From Methanococcus maripaludis (GTDB lineage: Archaea > AGJL01 > Methanococci > Methanococcales > Methanococcaceae), in assembly GCF_013760955.1 (NCBI RefSeq), contig NZ_JACDUL010000001.1:24481-88480 (forward strand): DNA of 64,000 bases. The letters are read 5' to 3'. Below the pieces are notes generated by a model. It searched no databases, was not told the DNA's origin, and saw only the letters and a program-made list of their open reading frames with translations. This document shows positions 10,089 through 21,796 of this stretch, piece by piece; position 1 is the first letter of the stretch, and each line of letters opens with the position of its first letter. The position numbers and the translations under genes were made by a program.

Positions 10089-11378
10089 TTAAATTACTTC
10101 AATATTACTTCCAATTGACTTCATTTTATCTACAAAATCTGGAAAGGAAATTTTAACTGAATCTTCGCCTTCTATTACGGTTTCCCCATCTGCCATCATT
10201 CCTGCAATTGTAAATGCCATTACAAGCCTGTGGTCGTGGTATGTTTTAAGTTTTGCACCATTTAATTTATGAACGCCAGTAATTATGAGTCCATCTTTTT
10301 TTTCTTCGATCTCCGCACCCATTTTTGATAGTTCAGTAGTGCATGCCGCAAGTCGGTCACATTCTTTGAGCCTTACATGTTCTCCATTATAAACAACTGT
10401 TTTTCCTTCAGCAAAACATCCCAAGACTGCAATTGTTGGAACAAGGTCAGGAATGTCTGTTACATCAATTTCAATTCCTTTTAATTTGTAGGGGCCCATA
10501 ATTTGAACATTGTCTTCGTTTATTTCTACGTTTGCGCCCATTTTCTTAACTATTTCAATAATTTCCCGATCCCCTTGCTTTGAATCTTTGAATACGTTTT
10601 TAATTACGATATCTGAATTTAATAAAACTCCTGCTGCAACTAAATAAGATGCAGATGAATAATCGCCTTCAATTGTATAATCGCATGGCAAATACTTTTG
10701 ATTTCCTTTGATTTTGTATCCAACTTTATTTTTTTCTTCAATTTTATCGATTTTAACCCCAAATTTATCCAAAACGTCTATTGTAATGTTTAAATAAGGT
10801 TCAGACTTTATTGGGGTAGTCAATATTATTTCAGAGTCATTTTCACTGAACGGTAGTGTCATCATGAGCGAAGTTATGAACTGAGAACTCATGTCCCCCC
10901 TGATTTCAACGACATTGTTACTAATTTTTCCAGATTTAACAACAATTGGAGCTGTACCATTATTTTTTGTTGAAAAACAGTTCAGTCCAAGCTGTTTTAA
11001 TGCATCCAATAGTGGTTGCATTGGCCTTTTTCGAATAGAATCGTCTCCAGTAAGTACAGTATATCCATCTGAAATTTGAGAAGAAATTCCAGTTAATATC
11101 CTTAAAGTAGTTCCACTGTTTCCAATATCAACAATATTATCTGGTGTTTTAAATTCTGAGCCCCTAACTACCCATTTTTCATCGTTTAAGTCAATTTCGG
11201 CACCAAACATTTCACATGCGTGAGCAGAAGATAAACAGTCTGCGCCATTTAACGGATTTTTTAGATTAGATACTCCGTTTGCGAGTGATGCGCAGATAAC
11301 TGCCCTGTGCGTATAAGATTTTGATGGGGGTGCGCTTAATATTCCTTTTATTTTAGGGGTTTTTTTCACTACCAGCAT
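10089..11378 (-). CDS. aroA: 3-phosphoshikimate 1-carboxyvinyltransferase (EPSP synthase)
   Basis: 429-aa shikimate-pathway enzyme joining phosphoenolpyruvate to shikimate-3-phosphate for aromatic amino acid synthesis. Signature segments include PPSKSYTHRA near the N-terminus, DIGNSGTTLRIL, and RLKECDRLAAC with the downstream HDHRLVMAF. Length is typical. GGTG precedes the ATG by five bases. It is divergent from glnA, sharing the 168-bp intergenic region. Confidence 0.96.
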   Translation of the reverse strand: MLVVKKTPKIKGILSAPPSKSYTHRAVICASLANGVSNLKNPLNGADCLSSAHACEMFGAEIDLNDEKWVVRGSEFKTPDNIVDIGNSGTTLRILTGISSQISDGYTVLTGDDSIRKRPMQPLLDALKQLGLNCFSTKNNGTAPIVVKSGKISNNVVEIRGDMSSQFITSLMMTLPFSENDSEIILTTPIKSEPYLNITIDVLDKFGVKIDKIEEKNKVGYKIKGNQKYLPCDYTIEGDYSSASYLVAAGVLLNSDIVIKNVFKDSKQGDREIIEIVKKMGANVEINEDNVQIMGPYKLKGIEIDVTDIPDLVPTIAVLGCFAEGKTVVYNGEHVRLKECDRLAACTTELSKMGAEIEEKKDGLIITGVHKLNGAKLKTYHDHRLVMAFTIAGMMADGETVIEGEDSVKISFPDFVDKMKSIGSNIEVI

Positions 11379-11469
11379 TAAATCACCGAATATAATATTA
11401 ATATTGAAGTAAATAGTTTTTATGTTAGCAATACCAGAATTATGGCTAATATATATTAATAAATATTGA

Positions 11470-11484
11470 TTTACGTACCGTAAA
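11470..11484. promoter_or_regulatory. Palindrome abutting the glnA TATA box
   Basis: Perfect inverted repeat TTTACG-N3-CGTAAA directly upstream of the glnA TATA element. Position suggests a site for a second regulator or part of the transcription-factor-B contact, but I know of no named factor for it. Confidence 0.4.
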
Positions 11485-11517
11485 ATATATATATTGAAAA
11501 AGCGGAAAGCTATTTCC
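11482..11517 (+). promoter_or_regulatory. glnA promoter with NrpR operator
   Basis: A TATA-type element, AAAATATATATAT, lies at 11482-11494. GGAA-N6-TTCC (GGAAAGCTATTTCC) lies at 11504-11517, about where transcription would begin. GGAAN6TTCC is the established operator of NrpR, which represses nitrogen-assimilation genes in M. maripaludis when ammonia is plentiful and is relieved by 2-oxoglutarate. Repression here would occlude RNA polymerase at the start site. Confidence 0.85.
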
Positions 11518-11546
11518 TATATAGTAATGATTTCGGAGGCATGAAT

Positions 11547-12887
11547 ATGAATTCTGTTGAACAGGCTATGGAATACATAAAAACGAACAACGTTAAATTC
11601 ATAAGATTCCAGTTTGTAGACATACACGGTGAGCCAAAAAACATCGCTTACCCTGTAAAAGCAGGTGCTGCTGGTGAAGAAGAATTATACGATGTATTAA
11701 GCAAAGGATTATACTTCGATGGTTCTTCGATTGAAGGATTCGTTTCAATTGAAAGTTCTGACATGATGTTAAAGCCAGACTTAAAAACACTTTCAGTACT
11801 CCCATGGAGACCAACTGAAAAATCCGTTGCAAGAGTTATCTGTGATGTATACACTACAACCGGAAAACCATTCGAAGGAGACCCAAGAGGATGCTTAAAA
11901 AGAATTTTAGCTAAATTCGATGAAGAACTTGGAGGAGAATTCTTCGTAGGTCCTGAACCAGAATTTTTCATCTTAAAACAAGATGCATGCGGTTCATGGG
12001 TTCCAGCAGACGATGCAGGATACTTCGATTTAGAACCTGTTGATGCAGGATGCGACATCAGAAGAAAAATCGTATTTGCTCTCGAAAACTTAGGATTCCA
12101 CGTAGAAGCAAGCCACCACGAAGTTGCAGAAGGTCAGCACGAAGTTGACTTCAAATTCGCAGATGCAGTAAAAACTGCAGATAGCGTTGTAACGTTCAAA
12201 ACAACAATCAAAACACTTGCAGCACAGGAAGGTTTAAAAGCTACATTCATGCCAAAACCATTCTTCGGAATCAACGGAAGCGGTATGCACTGCCACCAAA
12301 GTATCTGGTTAGGCGGCGAACCATCATTCTACGATGAAACCGCAAAACACCAATTAAGCTCAACCTGTATGAACTATGTTGCAGGTATTTTAGAACATGC
12401 AAAATCAATCGTTGCTGTTACAAACCCAACAGTAAACTCATACAAAAGATTAGTTCCAGGATATGAAGCTCCTGTAAACATTGCATGGGCAAACGCGAAC
12501 AGAAGTGCGATCATTAGAGTTCCAGCACCAAGAGGAAAAGGAACAAGAATCGAATTCAGAGCACCTGATCCAGCATGCAACCCATATTTAGCATTCACAG
12601 TAATGCTCGCAGCAGGTTTAGATGGTGTAAGAAGAAATTTAGAAGCACCTGAACCAGTTGAAAAGAACATCTTCGCAATGAACGAAGCTCAGAAAAAAGC
12701 TGAAGGAATTGAATCAGTTCCTGCAAACTTAAAAGCTGCGCTTGACGAGTTAGAAAACAACTCCGTATTAAAAGATGCATTAGGAAAACACATCTTTGAA
12801 AACTTCATTGAAATCAAAAACGCTGAATGGGATTCATTCAGAACCGCAGTTACAGACTGGGAAACAAAACAATACTTAAAAATCTAA
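11547..12887 (+). CDS. glnA: Glutamine synthetase, type I
   Basis: 446-aa enzyme making glutamine from glutamate, ammonia and ATP. Family segments seen: FDGSSIEGF, metal-site PEPEFF, the GMHCHQSIW histidine loop, NPTVNSYKRLVPG, and RSAIIRVP. I choose ATG 11547 over ATG 11541 because GGAGG at 11535-11539 is seven bases from the former and only one from the latter. I see no clear adenylylation motif. Expression is expected to be NrpR-controlled through the upstream operator. Confidence 0.97.
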   Translation: MNSVEQAMEYIKTNNVKFIRFQFVDIHGEPKNIAYPVKAGAAGEEELYDVLSKGLYFDGSSIEGFVSIESSDMMLKPDLKTLSVLPWRPTEKSVARVICDVYTTTGKPFEGDPRGCLKRILAKFDEELGGEFFVGPEPEFFILKQDACGSWVPADDAGYFDLEPVDAGCDIRRKIVFALENLGFHVEASHHEVAEGQHEVDFKFADAVKTADSVVTFKTTIKTLAAQEGLKATFMPKPFFGINGSGMHCHQSIWLGGEPSFYDETAKHQLSSTCMNYVAGILEHAKSIVAVTNPTVNSYKRLVPGYEAPVNIAWANANRSAIIRVPAPRGKGTRIEFRAPDPACNPYLAFTVMLAAGLDGVRRNLEAPEPVEKNIFAMNEAQKKAEGIESVPANLKAALDELENNSVLKDALGKHIFENFIEIKNAEWDSFRTAVTDWETKQYLKI

Positions 12888-12905
12888 TTATCTTTTTTTT
12901 TCAAT
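12888..12905 (+). terminator. T-tract terminator after glnA
   Basis: A run of nine T (12893-12901) begins five bases after the glnA stop, as expected for intrinsic archaeal termination on a U-rich RNA. Confidence 0.55.
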
Positions 12906-13097
12906 ATTTTTATTAGTAGTTTATTCGAGTTCTACCAATTCTTATCAGTGTTGCTTTTTCCAAAAACTATAAAAGTAATAAGTTAGTAATAGAACAAAGA
13001 CGGGAATTTAGGAAAATTTTTGGAAAAATAAATTTTTAGAGCTTTTTCGCGAACGATTTGAAACAAGGTATATTAAAACAAAAAACGAGGTAATATC

Positions 13098-13472
13098 ATG
13101 GCTTTTAAAGTTGTTGTATCAGATACTAAAACAGGAAAATCATACCAATTCGAAACAGAGTCCACTGCACTTATCGGTAAAAAAATTGGTGATGAAATCA
13201 GCGGTTCAGTTGTTGAATTAGAAGGTTACAAATTAAAAATCACAGGCGGATCCGACAAATGTGGATTTGCAATGAGACATGACATTCACGGCGCTATGAA
13301 AATGAGAGTACTCTTAAAAGAAGGACCTGGATACAACGTTAAAGAAAAAGGTCTCAGAAGAAGAAAAAGCTTAAGGGGAAACACAATTTCAAAAGACGTT
13401 ACATTAATCAACACAAAAGTTGTAGAATACGGTTCAGCACCACTCGGTGGAGAACCTGAAAGCACTGAATAA
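13098..13472 (+). CDS. rps6e: 30S ribosomal protein S6e
   Basis: 124-aa archaeal/eukaryal small-subunit protein. Typical segments GKKIGDEISGSVV, ITGGSDKCGFAMR and RRRKSLRGNTIS are present. The start is preceded by GAGGTAATATC. It lies upstream of the eIF2-gamma gene, a common archaeal arrangement, but a T-rich tract at 13481-13487 and a TATA-like TATATCTATATAAA at about 13522 between them suggest the downstream gene also has its own promoter. Confidence 0.96.
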   Translation: MAFKVVVSDTKTGKSYQFETESTALIGKKIGDEISGSVVELEGYKLKITGGSDKCGFAMRHDIHGAMKMRVLLKEGPGYNVKEKGLRRRKSLRGNTISKDVTLINTKVVEYGSAPLGGEPESTE

Positions 13473-13632
13473 ATTAACTCTTTTTTTCTATTTTAGTTGG
13501 TTAGACTTTTTAAAGATTATATATCTATATAAATGATTAGCCACAAAGTGAGTATAGTTTTAAAGTCATTTTTATATTGATTTTCAAGTATTCTTGTAAT
13601 TTAAAAAATTAAAAAATTGTGCGAGGGATAAA

Positions 13633-14865
13633 ATGGCAGCATCCAACCAATCAGAAGTTAACATTGGAATGGTAGGTCACGTAGACCACGGAAAAACGAG
13701 TTTGACAAGGAAATTAACTGGTGTATGGACCGACACACACAGTGAAGAACTCAAAAGAGGAATTTCAATAAGGCTCGGATATGCAGACTGTGAAATAAAG
13801 AAGTGCGAAACATGCGATGAACCAGAATGCTATACCGTTGATAAAAAGTGCGATGCTTGTGGCGGTAAAGTATCTACTTTAAGAAAAATATCATTTGTGG
13901 ATGCTCCAGGACACGAAACACTGATGGCTACAATGCTCTCAGGAGCTTCACTTATGGATGGTGCAATTTTAGTTATTGCTGCAAGTGAAGAATGCCCTCA
14001 ACCCCAAACAAAAGAACACTTGATGGCTCTTGATGCATTGGGTGTTGAACATATACTTATTGTTCAAAATAAAATAGACCTCGTATCTGAAGAAGCTGCA
14101 ATTGAAAATTACAACCAAATTAAAGAATTTACAAAAGGAACTGTTGCAGAAAATGCGCCAATTATCCCTGTTTCAGCACACCACGGTGCAAATTTAGATG
14201 TACTGCTAAAAGCAATTCAAGAGTTTATCCCAACTCCTGAAAGGGACGAAACATTAACTCCTAAATTATATGTTGCCAGGAGTTTTGATGTAAATAAACC
14301 CGGTTCTGAAATAAAAGACTTAAAAGGTGGAGTTATCGGGGGAAGTATCATTCAAGGTGCTTTAAAAGTTGGTGACGACCTCGAAATAAGACCTGGTATA
14401 AAAGTAACCGAAGGAAACAAAACCCACTGGGTTCCAATAGTAACCAAAATTATATCATTGGGAGTTGGCGGTAAAAAATTAAAATCTGCAGCACCGGGTG
14501 GATTAATAGGTGTTGGAACTGAATTAGATCCAAATTTAACAAAATCCGATGCATTAAGCGGAAGTTTAGCGGGACTTCCAGGAACACTTCCTGAAACCTT
14601 AGAAAAAATGGTTATCAAACCACAACTTCTTGAAAGAGTTGTTGGTTCCCAAGACGAACTCATAATCGAACCTTTAAAAACAAACGAAGTTTTGATGTTA
14701 AACGTTGGAACATCCACAACTGTTGGAGTAACCGTATCTGCAAGAGCTGATAAAGCAGAAATTAAATTAAAATTGCCAGTATGTGCCGATAAAGGCGACA
14801 GAGTTGCAATAAGCAGAAAAATCGGATCAAGATGGAGATTGATCGGATACGGAATAATTTTATAA
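13633..14865 (+). CDS. eif2g: Translation initiation factor 2 subunit gamma
   Basis: 410-aa GTPase subunit of aIF2, which delivers initiator Met-tRNA to the small subunit. G-motifs: [15 protein letters not shown] and NKID. The archaeal zinc knuckle is visible as paired CxxC-type cysteines (CETCDEPEC and CDACGG) between residues 55 and 80. Two beta-barrel domains follow. Length is normal. A NurA-domain gene follows within 40 bp. Confidence 0.97.
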   Translation: MAASNQSEVNIGMVGHVDHGKTSLTRKLTGVWTDTHSEELKRGISIRLGYADCEIKKCETCDEPECYTVDKKCDACGGKVSTLRKISFVDAPGHETLMATMLSGASLMDGAILVIAASEECPQPQTKEHLMALDALGVEHILIVQNKIDLVSEEAAIENYNQIKEFTKGTVAENAPIIPVSAHHGANLDVLLKAIQEFIPTPERDETLTPKLYVARSFDVNKPGSEIKDLKGGVIGGSIIQGALKVGDDLEIRPGIKVTEGNKTHWVPIVTKIISLGVGGKKLKSAAPGGLIGVGTELDPNLTKSDALSGSLAGLPGTLPETLEKMVIKPQLLERVVGSQDELIIEPLKTNEVLMLNVGTSTTVGVTVSARADKAEIKLKLPVCADKGDRVAISRKIGSRWRLIGYGIIL

Positions 14866-14902
14866 CTCTTTTATTATTTTTTTAATTTTTTAGGTGTATT
14901 TT

Positions 14903-15967
14903 ATGGACTATTCAAAACTCCTATCAAAAAAGGAGAATATATGTTCTAAAATAAAAAATATCGATTTTAATTTTGATTATAAAAATTACTGGACTAATTC
15001 CGATTTTAATAGCCATTCTGATACCATTTTTGCTGGTGGGGATGGCAGTTTCAATAAAATCGATTATGTAAATTACTGCCTGTATATTTCTGGTACTGTT
15101 TCATACATTCAAAAAACCGATGGAAAAATCGAAGAGTCTATTTCTGCGTGGGATTCAAATATAATTTTACCTTACAAGTACGTTCAAAGTAGGCTTAGTC
15201 TTTACATGTTAAATATGGAGTTAAAAATTGCTCTTTGGAATTTAAAAAATAAAAATATCAATTATTACCTATATGATGGGTCTCTTTATTCACTGCTCGT
15301 TCAAACAAACAACAAATTTTCGATCAACGGGGAAAACTTAGAAAATATAATTTTCAAGTATTACGAACTTTATGGCGATGAAATAAAAAATAAAATTTTT
15401 GAAGAAATCGATTCTAATAATATCAATTCAAGCGTTGAACTTTCAAATAATTTAAACTTTAGTGAAGAAGAAAAAATTATACTCGAACAGCTTGAATATT
15501 TAATATTATTATCTGAACTTTTAAAATACCGTGAAAAAATTGTTGGAGTTGCAAAAACCTCAAAAATGAATATTTATTTTAAAGATGCACTGATTCCAGA
15601 CCTTGCAATCTTTTCAAAATGTAAAAATTCAGGGTATTCAAAACCCCTAGATCTCGTTGACGAAAAAATAAATAAAAACTTCTATAAAAATGTGGAATAC
15701 TTTAAAAAATTTGGAATTGACCTTAAAAAACTAAATTACCAGTTTGCAAAACTTGATAAAAACAGCGGAACTTTGTGCATAACTTCTTTTGAAGACTTGG
15801 ATGAAACTTTCTTTTCGAATCTTCAGAAAATATCTGTTTCAAATTACCCCTACATATTAAAAAAATCACACGAAAAAGTAAAAATTGAGAAAAAAGAGAT
15901 CGAAAAATTCGTAAAACTTCTTGGAATCTATGAAAAAAGCGACAGAGATTCCAATTTAGAATATTAA
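14903..15967 (+). CDS. NurA-domain nuclease-like protein
   Basis: 354-aa protein resembling NurA, the 5'-3' nuclease that works with HerA in archaeal end resection. The catalytic Asp segment GGDGSFNKID (about residue 47) and a second acidic site YLYDGSL (about residue 125) are present, as is the C-terminal EDLDETFFSNL region. No herA, mre11 or rad50 adjoins. Start taken at ATG 14903, with AGGTG upstream; GTG 14894 lies inside that site. The low-complexity Asn/Lys content is ordinary for this genome. Confidence 0.7.
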   Translation: MDYSKLLSKKENICSKIKNIDFNFDYKNYWTNSDFNSHSDTIFAGGDGSFNKIDYVNYCLYISGTVSYIQKTDGKIEESISAWDSNIILPYKYVQSRLSLYMLNMELKIALWNLKNKNINYYLYDGSLYSLLVQTNNKFSINGENLENIIFKYYELYGDEIKNKIFEEIDSNNINSSVELSNNLNFSEEEKIILEQLEYLILLSELLKYREKIVGVAKTSKMNIYFKDALIPDLAIFSKCKNSGYSKPLDLVDEKINKNFYKNVEYFKKFGIDLKKLNYQFAKLDKNSGTLCITSFEDLDETFFSNLQKISVSNYPYILKKSHEKVKIEKKEIEKFVKLLGIYEKSDRDSNLEY

Positions 15968-16059
15968 TACATTAAATTCTATTTTTAATCCAATTTATTC
16001 ATTTTAAAAATACATATTTGACCATTTCGACATATGGCGAATGACTTTATATTTTAAAT

Positions 16060-16098
16060 CGAAATATTTATATAAGAATTAGCGCACATATAGTGCCA
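16060..16098 (+). promoter_or_regulatory. Promoter giving a probably leaderless transcript
   Basis: TTTATATA at about 16068-16076 is centred about 26 bases before ATG 16098, the usual TATA-to-start-site distance in archaea. There is no GGTG or GGAGG in between. Both points suggest that transcription starts at or next to the ATG. Confidence 0.5.
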
Positions 16099-16787
16099 TG
16101 GAGAAAATAGCGATACATATCATGGGAGAAATTGTATTGTCCGAAGATATCGGTAAGGCCATGAAAAAATGGAGAGAAATGTTTGGCATACCGCAGATAG
16201 AAACTGCAAGGTACCTAGATGTCTCCCCATCAGTGATCAGTGATTACGAAGTTGGCAGAAGAAAAAATCCTGGAGTAAATATCGTCAAAAAATATGTATA
16301 TGCACTCTTAGAAATTGACAAGGAAAGGGGCGGACATACTATAAAAGCGTTGAGTAAGGTGTTAAACCCAACTTCAATGAAGGCGATTTTGCAGATAAAA
16401 GAATACCAAAACCCAGTTGGAGTCAGAGAATTACTTTCCACTATCGAAGGAAAAGTAATCTGTGGCGAAAACAGTTTAAATAATCAGCTATTTGGCCACA
16501 CCGTAGTAGACAGTGTTAAAGCTATTTTGGAAATGAATGGCCAGGATTTCCTAAATCTCTATGGTTGGACAACCGAAAGAGCATTGATTTTTACCGAAGT
16601 TTCCGCCGGACGAAGCCCCATGGTTGCAATTCGTGTAAGTAACATCAAACCACGAGTCGTTATCTTCAACGGAGTTTCCGAACTAGACAAACTTGCGGTT
16701 AAACTTGCCGAACTTGAGGGAATATGCCTCATAGTAACTGAATTGAGTACCGATGAGCTTTTAAAGCGTTTAAAAGAAATAAAATAA
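16098..16787 (+). CDS. XRE-family HTH regulator with C-terminal archaeal domain
   Basis: 229 aa. Residues 20-75 form a lambda-repressor-like helix-turn-helix (IPQIETARYLDVSPSVISDYEVGRRKNPG). The rest is a conserved archaeal domain with no catalytic motif I recognise. It lies 61 bp upstream of the HMG-CoA synthase, thiolase and DUF35 genes on the same strand, so a regulator of isoprenoid lipid synthesis is a reasonable inference. No ribosome-binding site precedes ATG 16098; an internal ATG at 16122 is the alternative start. A T-run at 16788-16795 may terminate part of its transcripts. Confidence 0.8.
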   Translation: MEKIAIHIMGEIVLSEDIGKAMKKWREMFGIPQIETARYLDVSPSVISDYEVGRRKNPGVNIVKKYVYALLEIDKERGGHTIKALSKVLNPTSMKAILQIKEYQNPVGVRELLSTIEGKVICGENSLNNQLFGHTVVDSVKAILEMNGQDFLNLYGWTTERALIFTEVSAGRSPMVAIRVSNIKPRVVIFNGVSELDKLAVKLAELEGICLIVTELSTDELLKRLKEIK

Positions 16788-16848
16788 TTTTTTTTGTTTA
16801 TATTGTTATGTATTAACAATTGTTCATTAACAAAAAAATGGTGAGCAG

Positions 16849-17898
16849 ATGAAAGAAGTAGGTATTGTAGGATATGGAAGTGACCTTCCAAAATACAGGA
16901 TAAAAGCGGAAGATATCGCTGGTGCTTGGGGTAAAGATGCTCAAGCAATCAAAAGAGGCCTTGTTGTAAACGAGAAAAGCGTTCCAGGGCCTGACGAAGA
17001 TACTGCAACAATCTCAGTACAGGCTGCAAGAAGAGCATTATCAAGAGCAGGAATTAACCCAAAAGATATTGGTGCTGTTTACGTAGGAAGTGAAAGCCAC
17101 CCTTACGCAGTAAAACCAACATCCGGAATTGTTGCTGAAGCGTGTGGTGTATCGCCAGACTTTACCGCAGCAGATTTAGAATTTGCATGTAAAGCAGGAA
17201 CTGCAGGAATCCAGATGTGTATGGGTTTAGTTGGAAGCGACATGATGGAATACGCAATGGCAGTTGGTGCAGATACTGCTCAAGGGGCTCCAGGAGATGC
17301 TCTTGAATACACTGCCGCAGCAGGTGGTGCTGCGTACATCATCGGTGCAAAAAAAGAAGAACTTATCGCTAAATTCAATGGAACATACTCTTACACCACA
17401 GATACTCCAGATTTCTGGAGAAGAGAACATGAACATTACCCAAAACACGGTGGTAGATTTACAGGGGAACCTGCATACTTCAAGCACGTTTTAAACGGTG
17501 CAAAAGGTATGATGGCAAAAATGGATACAACAGCAAAAGATTACGACTACTGTGTATTCCACCAGCCAAATGGAAAATTCTACATAAGTGCAGCTAAACA
17601 ATTAGGGTTTACCGAAGAACAATACAAATACGGACTTTTAACACCGTACTTAGGAAACACCTACTCAGGAGCAGTTCCACTCGGACTTTCAAACATTTTA
17701 GACCATGCAAAAGCAGATGACAGAATCTTCGTTGTATCATATGGTAGTGGTGCAGGAAGTGATGCATTTGATATTACAGTAACTGACAGAATTTCAGAAG
17801 TGGTCGACAAAGCAATAACCACTGAAAAACTCTTGGAAAGTAAAAAATACGTAGATTACGCAGTTTACTTGAAATACAGAGGAAAAATTAGAATGTAA
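16849..17898 (+). CDS. Hydroxymethylglutaryl-CoA synthase
   Basis: 349-aa archaeal HMG-CoA synthase condensing acetyl-CoA with acetoacetyl-CoA. The catalytic Cys is in [11 protein letters not shown] (about residue 111) and the catalytic His in [13 protein letters not shown] precedes the ATG. It is followed after 18 bp by thiolase and then DUF35. In methanogens these three proteins are known to form one complex that channels acetoacetyl-CoA into the mevalonate pathway for ether lipids. Confidence 0.96.
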   Translation: MKEVGIVGYGSDLPKYRIKAEDIAGAWGKDAQAIKRGLVVNEKSVPGPDEDTATISVQAARRALSRAGINPKDIGAVYVGSESHPYAVKPTSGIVAEACGVSPDFTAADLEFACKAGTAGIQMCMGLVGSDMMEYAMAVGADTAQGAPGDALEYTAAAGGAAYIIGAKKEELIAKFNGTYSYTTDTPDFWRREHEHYPKHGGRFTGEPAYFKHVLNGAKGMMAKMDTTAKDYDYCVFHQPNGKFYISAAKQLGFTEEQYKYGLLTPYLGNTYSGAVPLGLSNILDHAKADDRIFVVSYGSGAGSDAFDITVTDRISEVVDKAITTEKLLESKKYVDYAVYLKYRGKIRM

Positions 17899-19095
<1,197 letters not shown>

Positions 19096-19132
19096 TTAAT
19101 AATTTAAGCAAAAAATGATTTCCGGTGAGATT

Positions 19133-19525
19133 ATGGTAGTAAGAACCTGGAGAAGCATGCAAGAAAGGTACAACCTTATTGGATCAAAATGTAAAACATG
19201 TGGAACCGTTTACTTCCCTGCAAGAAGTGTCTGCCCAGAATGCAGAAGAAAGGGAGAGTTGGAAGATTTCAAATTTGAAGGTAAAGGTAAAGTGTACACT
19301 TACTCGGTAGTATATGCTGCACCAAAGGACTTTGAAAAACAGTCCCCATATGTAATTGGTATCGTAGAACTTGAAGAAGGTACGAAAGTTACAGCTCAGA
19401 TCGACTGCGAACTTGAAGAAGTTAAAATAGGAATGCCTGTCGAAACCGTCTTTAGAAAAATAAGGGAAGACGGATGCGATGGGGTAATCAGCTACGGATA
19501 CAAGTTCGTTCCAACCGAACAATAA
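19133..19525 (+). CDS. DUF35 zinc-ribbon/OB-fold scaffold protein
   Basis: 130 aa. The N-terminal rubredoxin-like zinc ribbon has CKTC and CPEC pairs (about residues 22-40), followed by an OB fold that ends KVTAQIDCELEEVKIGMPVE. In the methanogen thiolase/HMG-CoA synthase complex the DUF35 protein bridges the two enzymes and forms a shared CoA-binding site. Start at ATG 19133, five bases after GGTG; an upstream ATG at 19115 lacks a site. Confidence 0.9.
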   Translation: MVVRTWRSMQERYNLIGSKCKTCGTVYFPARSVCPECRRKGELEDFKFEGKGKVYTYSVVYAAPKDFEKQSPYVIGIVELEEGTKVTAQIDCELEEVKIGMPVETVFRKIREDGCDGVISYGYKFVPTEQ

Positions 19526-19539
19526 TTAAATAACTTTTT

Positions 19540-20217
19540 TTAATTGTTTTTAAATTTAGAAATTACATGTTTTAATGAATCAAAATCAATGTATATTTCG
19601 CGATGAACATCGGAATATTTGTACGGTACAGATAATTCATCTAGTTTTTTACACTTTTCAATTGCTTCCTCTTCATTTACGCTGAATGCATAATACGGCG
19701 TAATGCGTTTAAGATCAAAAACAGTTGATACTCGTTTAAACATTTCTTTTACAGTATCTGAAATATCAACAATTATCGACCCATTTTCAAGCGATATATT
19801 AAACCCGAGTTCTTTTAATTCGTTGTATGCAAATTTTTCCCCATCATCCATCATTTTAAATCGAATTATGCCACTTTCACGACCGCTTGTGATAATCGGG
19901 TTAAAATTTCGAGATATAAATTCGATTACGGAATTATGAAAATTCATCGATTCGATTAATTCCTTCATTCTTTCCTTTTTTAACAGACCAACTATTTCCC
20001 CGATATATTGATCCCTAAAAATTTCAATTTTTGAAATATCGTCAGTTTCTTTTGTCTTTATTCCTTCTTTTTCGAGCAATTTTTTAAAGTATTTAGAATA
20101 CGAAGTATTTTCAAATTCAATTTCGTAAATATCCCCACCCATTCTGCTTTTATAAACTCCCCTCAGTTCATAACGGATGTAATATTCCAGTTCAGAGCGA
20201 ATCTTTTCGTCGATCAT
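19540..20217 (-). CDS. Hypothetical protein
   Basis: 225-aa soluble, charged protein with predicted mixed alpha/beta composition and no motif I recognise. There is no signal peptide and no membrane segment. A strong GGAGGGG lies before ATG 20217, so it is very likely translated. It is convergent with the DUF35 gene (14 bp apart) and lies downstream of cbiP on the same strand, separated by 100 bp. Function unknown. Confidence 0.75.
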   Translation of the reverse strand: MIDEKIRSELEYYIRYELRGVYKSRMGGDIYEIEFENTSYSKYFKKLLEKEGIKTKETDDISKIEIFRDQYIGEIVGLLKKERMKELIESMNFHNSVIEFISRNFNPIITSGRESGIIRFKMMDDGEKFAYNELKELGFNISLENGSIIVDISDTVKEMFKRVSTVFDLKRITPYYAFSVNEEEAIEKCKKLDELSVPYKYSDVHREIYIDFDSLKHVISKFKNN

Positions 20218-20317
20218 AGCCTTGCCCCTCCAAAAAATAGATATTAAAAAATATGTTGTTTCAGTATTAAAAATCTTTAAAAAAAGTTAAGAATAAATTT
20301 GTTCGATGTTTTCAATG

Positions 20318-21796
20318 TTATTTTATAATTTTTGAAAGATCGAGACTTTCCTCGATTAGTTTAGATAATTTATCCATATTTTTATTGAAAATTTCAGCGT
20401 AATTATCATTTTCAATTTTTGATAGGTTTTTTCTGTTGTTTACAATATTTACGAGGTAATTTCTAAATTCGAAATTTTCGAGTATCCCGTGAAAATAGGT
20501 TCCGAAAATATAGGAATTCCCTACTACCTTAAAGGAACCGTCATATGAATTCCCGCAATTTCCAAAACCTCTTGAAAGTGATATTAAGGGAGTTTCATTT
20601 GAAACTGAATATCCTTCATGTAATTCATAGCCCGCCACATCAAAATTTTGATCAAAAATTGATATTTTTCCAGTTGAGTTTTTTATCGCCTTTTTATTTC
20701 CAAAAGTCGTTTCCATATCAAATAGCCCGAGTCCTGAAATCGTTCCAACGTCGCCTTCTGAAAAATTTTCATCAATTAACATTTTTCCAAGTGTTTGATA
20801 CCCCCCGCAGATTCCAAGAATTATTCCCCCACGTTCTATGAATTCCATTATTTTTTTATCCATTCCGTGTTTCTTCATTAAATCCATTTCAACGGTTGAA
20901 CATCTGGTTCCCGGCAAAATCAAGATATCTCCAGTTATATCATCGTTAAAATCAAGATATCTCATTAAACAGTCGCTTGAAAGCGGATCAACATCTGTAA
21001 AATTTGCAATTTTTGAAAATTTAACAATGTTTACTTCAATAGGGCTTTTTAAATTTCCAAATACCCTCTTACCTTCCAAAGCCTGACTGTCTTCTTCAGG
21101 AAGTATCAATGTTTCGTCATAGGGAATAGTTCCAATAACAGGAATGTTTGTCAGTTCCTCGATTTTTTCAAATCCATCTTTTAAAACGTCGATATTTCCC
21201 CTAAATTTATTGATTACAAATCCTTTTAAGAGTTTTCTCCAATTTTCCGGGAGTAACTGAACTGTTCCATAAATTGCTGCGAAAACTCCGCCTCTATCAA
21301 TATCAGATACTAAAATTGCATCAGCTCCAGAAATTTCTGCAATTCTTAGGTTTGCTATATCATCTTTTAATAAATTTATCTCACAACAGCTTCCAGCCCC
21401 CTCAATTACGACGTAATCATAATTTGTATCCAAATAATCGATACTTTCTTTTATTTTTTCGAGCATGTCGTCCTTATTTGATCGGTATTCATTATAATCC
21501 CTATCTTCATAAGGAGTTCCATGAACTATAACTTGCGATATAAAATTACCTTTTGGCTTTAATAAAATCGGGTTAAAATGAACAGAAGGTTCAGCTCTTG
21601 CAGCCATTGCTTGAGTATACTGCGCTACTGCAATTTCCCCATCCTCAATGCTGACTCTTGAATTTAAACTCATGTTCTGTGATTTAAAAGGTGCTACCTT
21701 GTAACCTTTGTTTGATAACATCCTGCAAATTCCAGACACTAAAACCGTTTTCCCACTGTTTGAAGAGGTTCCTACGACCATGATAAATTTAGCCAT
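20318..21796 (-). CDS. cbiP: Cobyric acid synthase, glutamine-dependent
   Basis: 492-aa amidotransferase that adds four amide groups to adenosyl-cobyrinic a,c-diamide. The N-terminal P-loop-type ATPase domain begins [17 protein letters not shown]. The C-terminal class-I glutaminase-like domain has its Cys in [14 protein letters not shown] and the His in [10 protein letters not shown]. Start set at ATG 21796 with GGTG upstream; the longer frame to 21865 has no binding site. It belongs to corrinoid synthesis with cbiD, cbiE and cbiT in this window. Confidence 0.95.
   Translation of the reverse strand: MAKFIMVVGTSSNSGKTVLVSGICRMLSNKGYKVAPFKSQNMSLNSRVSIEDGEIAVAQYTQAMAARAEPSVHFNPILLKPKGNFISQVIVHGTPYEDRDYNEYRSNKDDMLEKIKESIDYLDTNYDYVVIEGAGSCCEINLLKDDIANLRIAEISGADAILVSDIDRGGVFAAIYGTVQLLPENWRKLLKGFVINKFRGNIDVLKDGFEKIEELTNIPVIGTIPYDETLILPEEDSQALEGKRVFGNLKSPIEVNIVKFSKIANFTDVDPLSSDCLMRYLDFNDDITGDILILPGTRCSTVEMDLMKKHGMDKKIMEFIERGGIILGICGGYQTLGKMLIDENFSEGDVGTISGLGLFDMETTFGNKKAIKNSTGKISIFDQNFDVAGYELHEGYSVSNETPLISLSRGFGNCGNSYDGSFKVVGNSYIFGTYFHGILENFEFRNYLVNIVNNRKNLSKIENDNYAEIFNKNMDKLSKLIEESLDLSKIIK

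Noticed and set aside
11541-11546. ATG 11541 as glnA start
   Set aside because: Only one base separates it from GGAGG; ATG 11547 has the usual seven-base spacing.
13473-13632. Possible tRNA gene upstream of eIF2-gamma
   Set aside because: No cloverleaf, T-loop consensus or CCA-like end could be found; only promoter-like AT tracts.
16023-16043. Imperfect inverted repeat before the XRE regulator
   Set aside because: CATTTCG versus GCGAATG is mismatched and too weak to call an operator.
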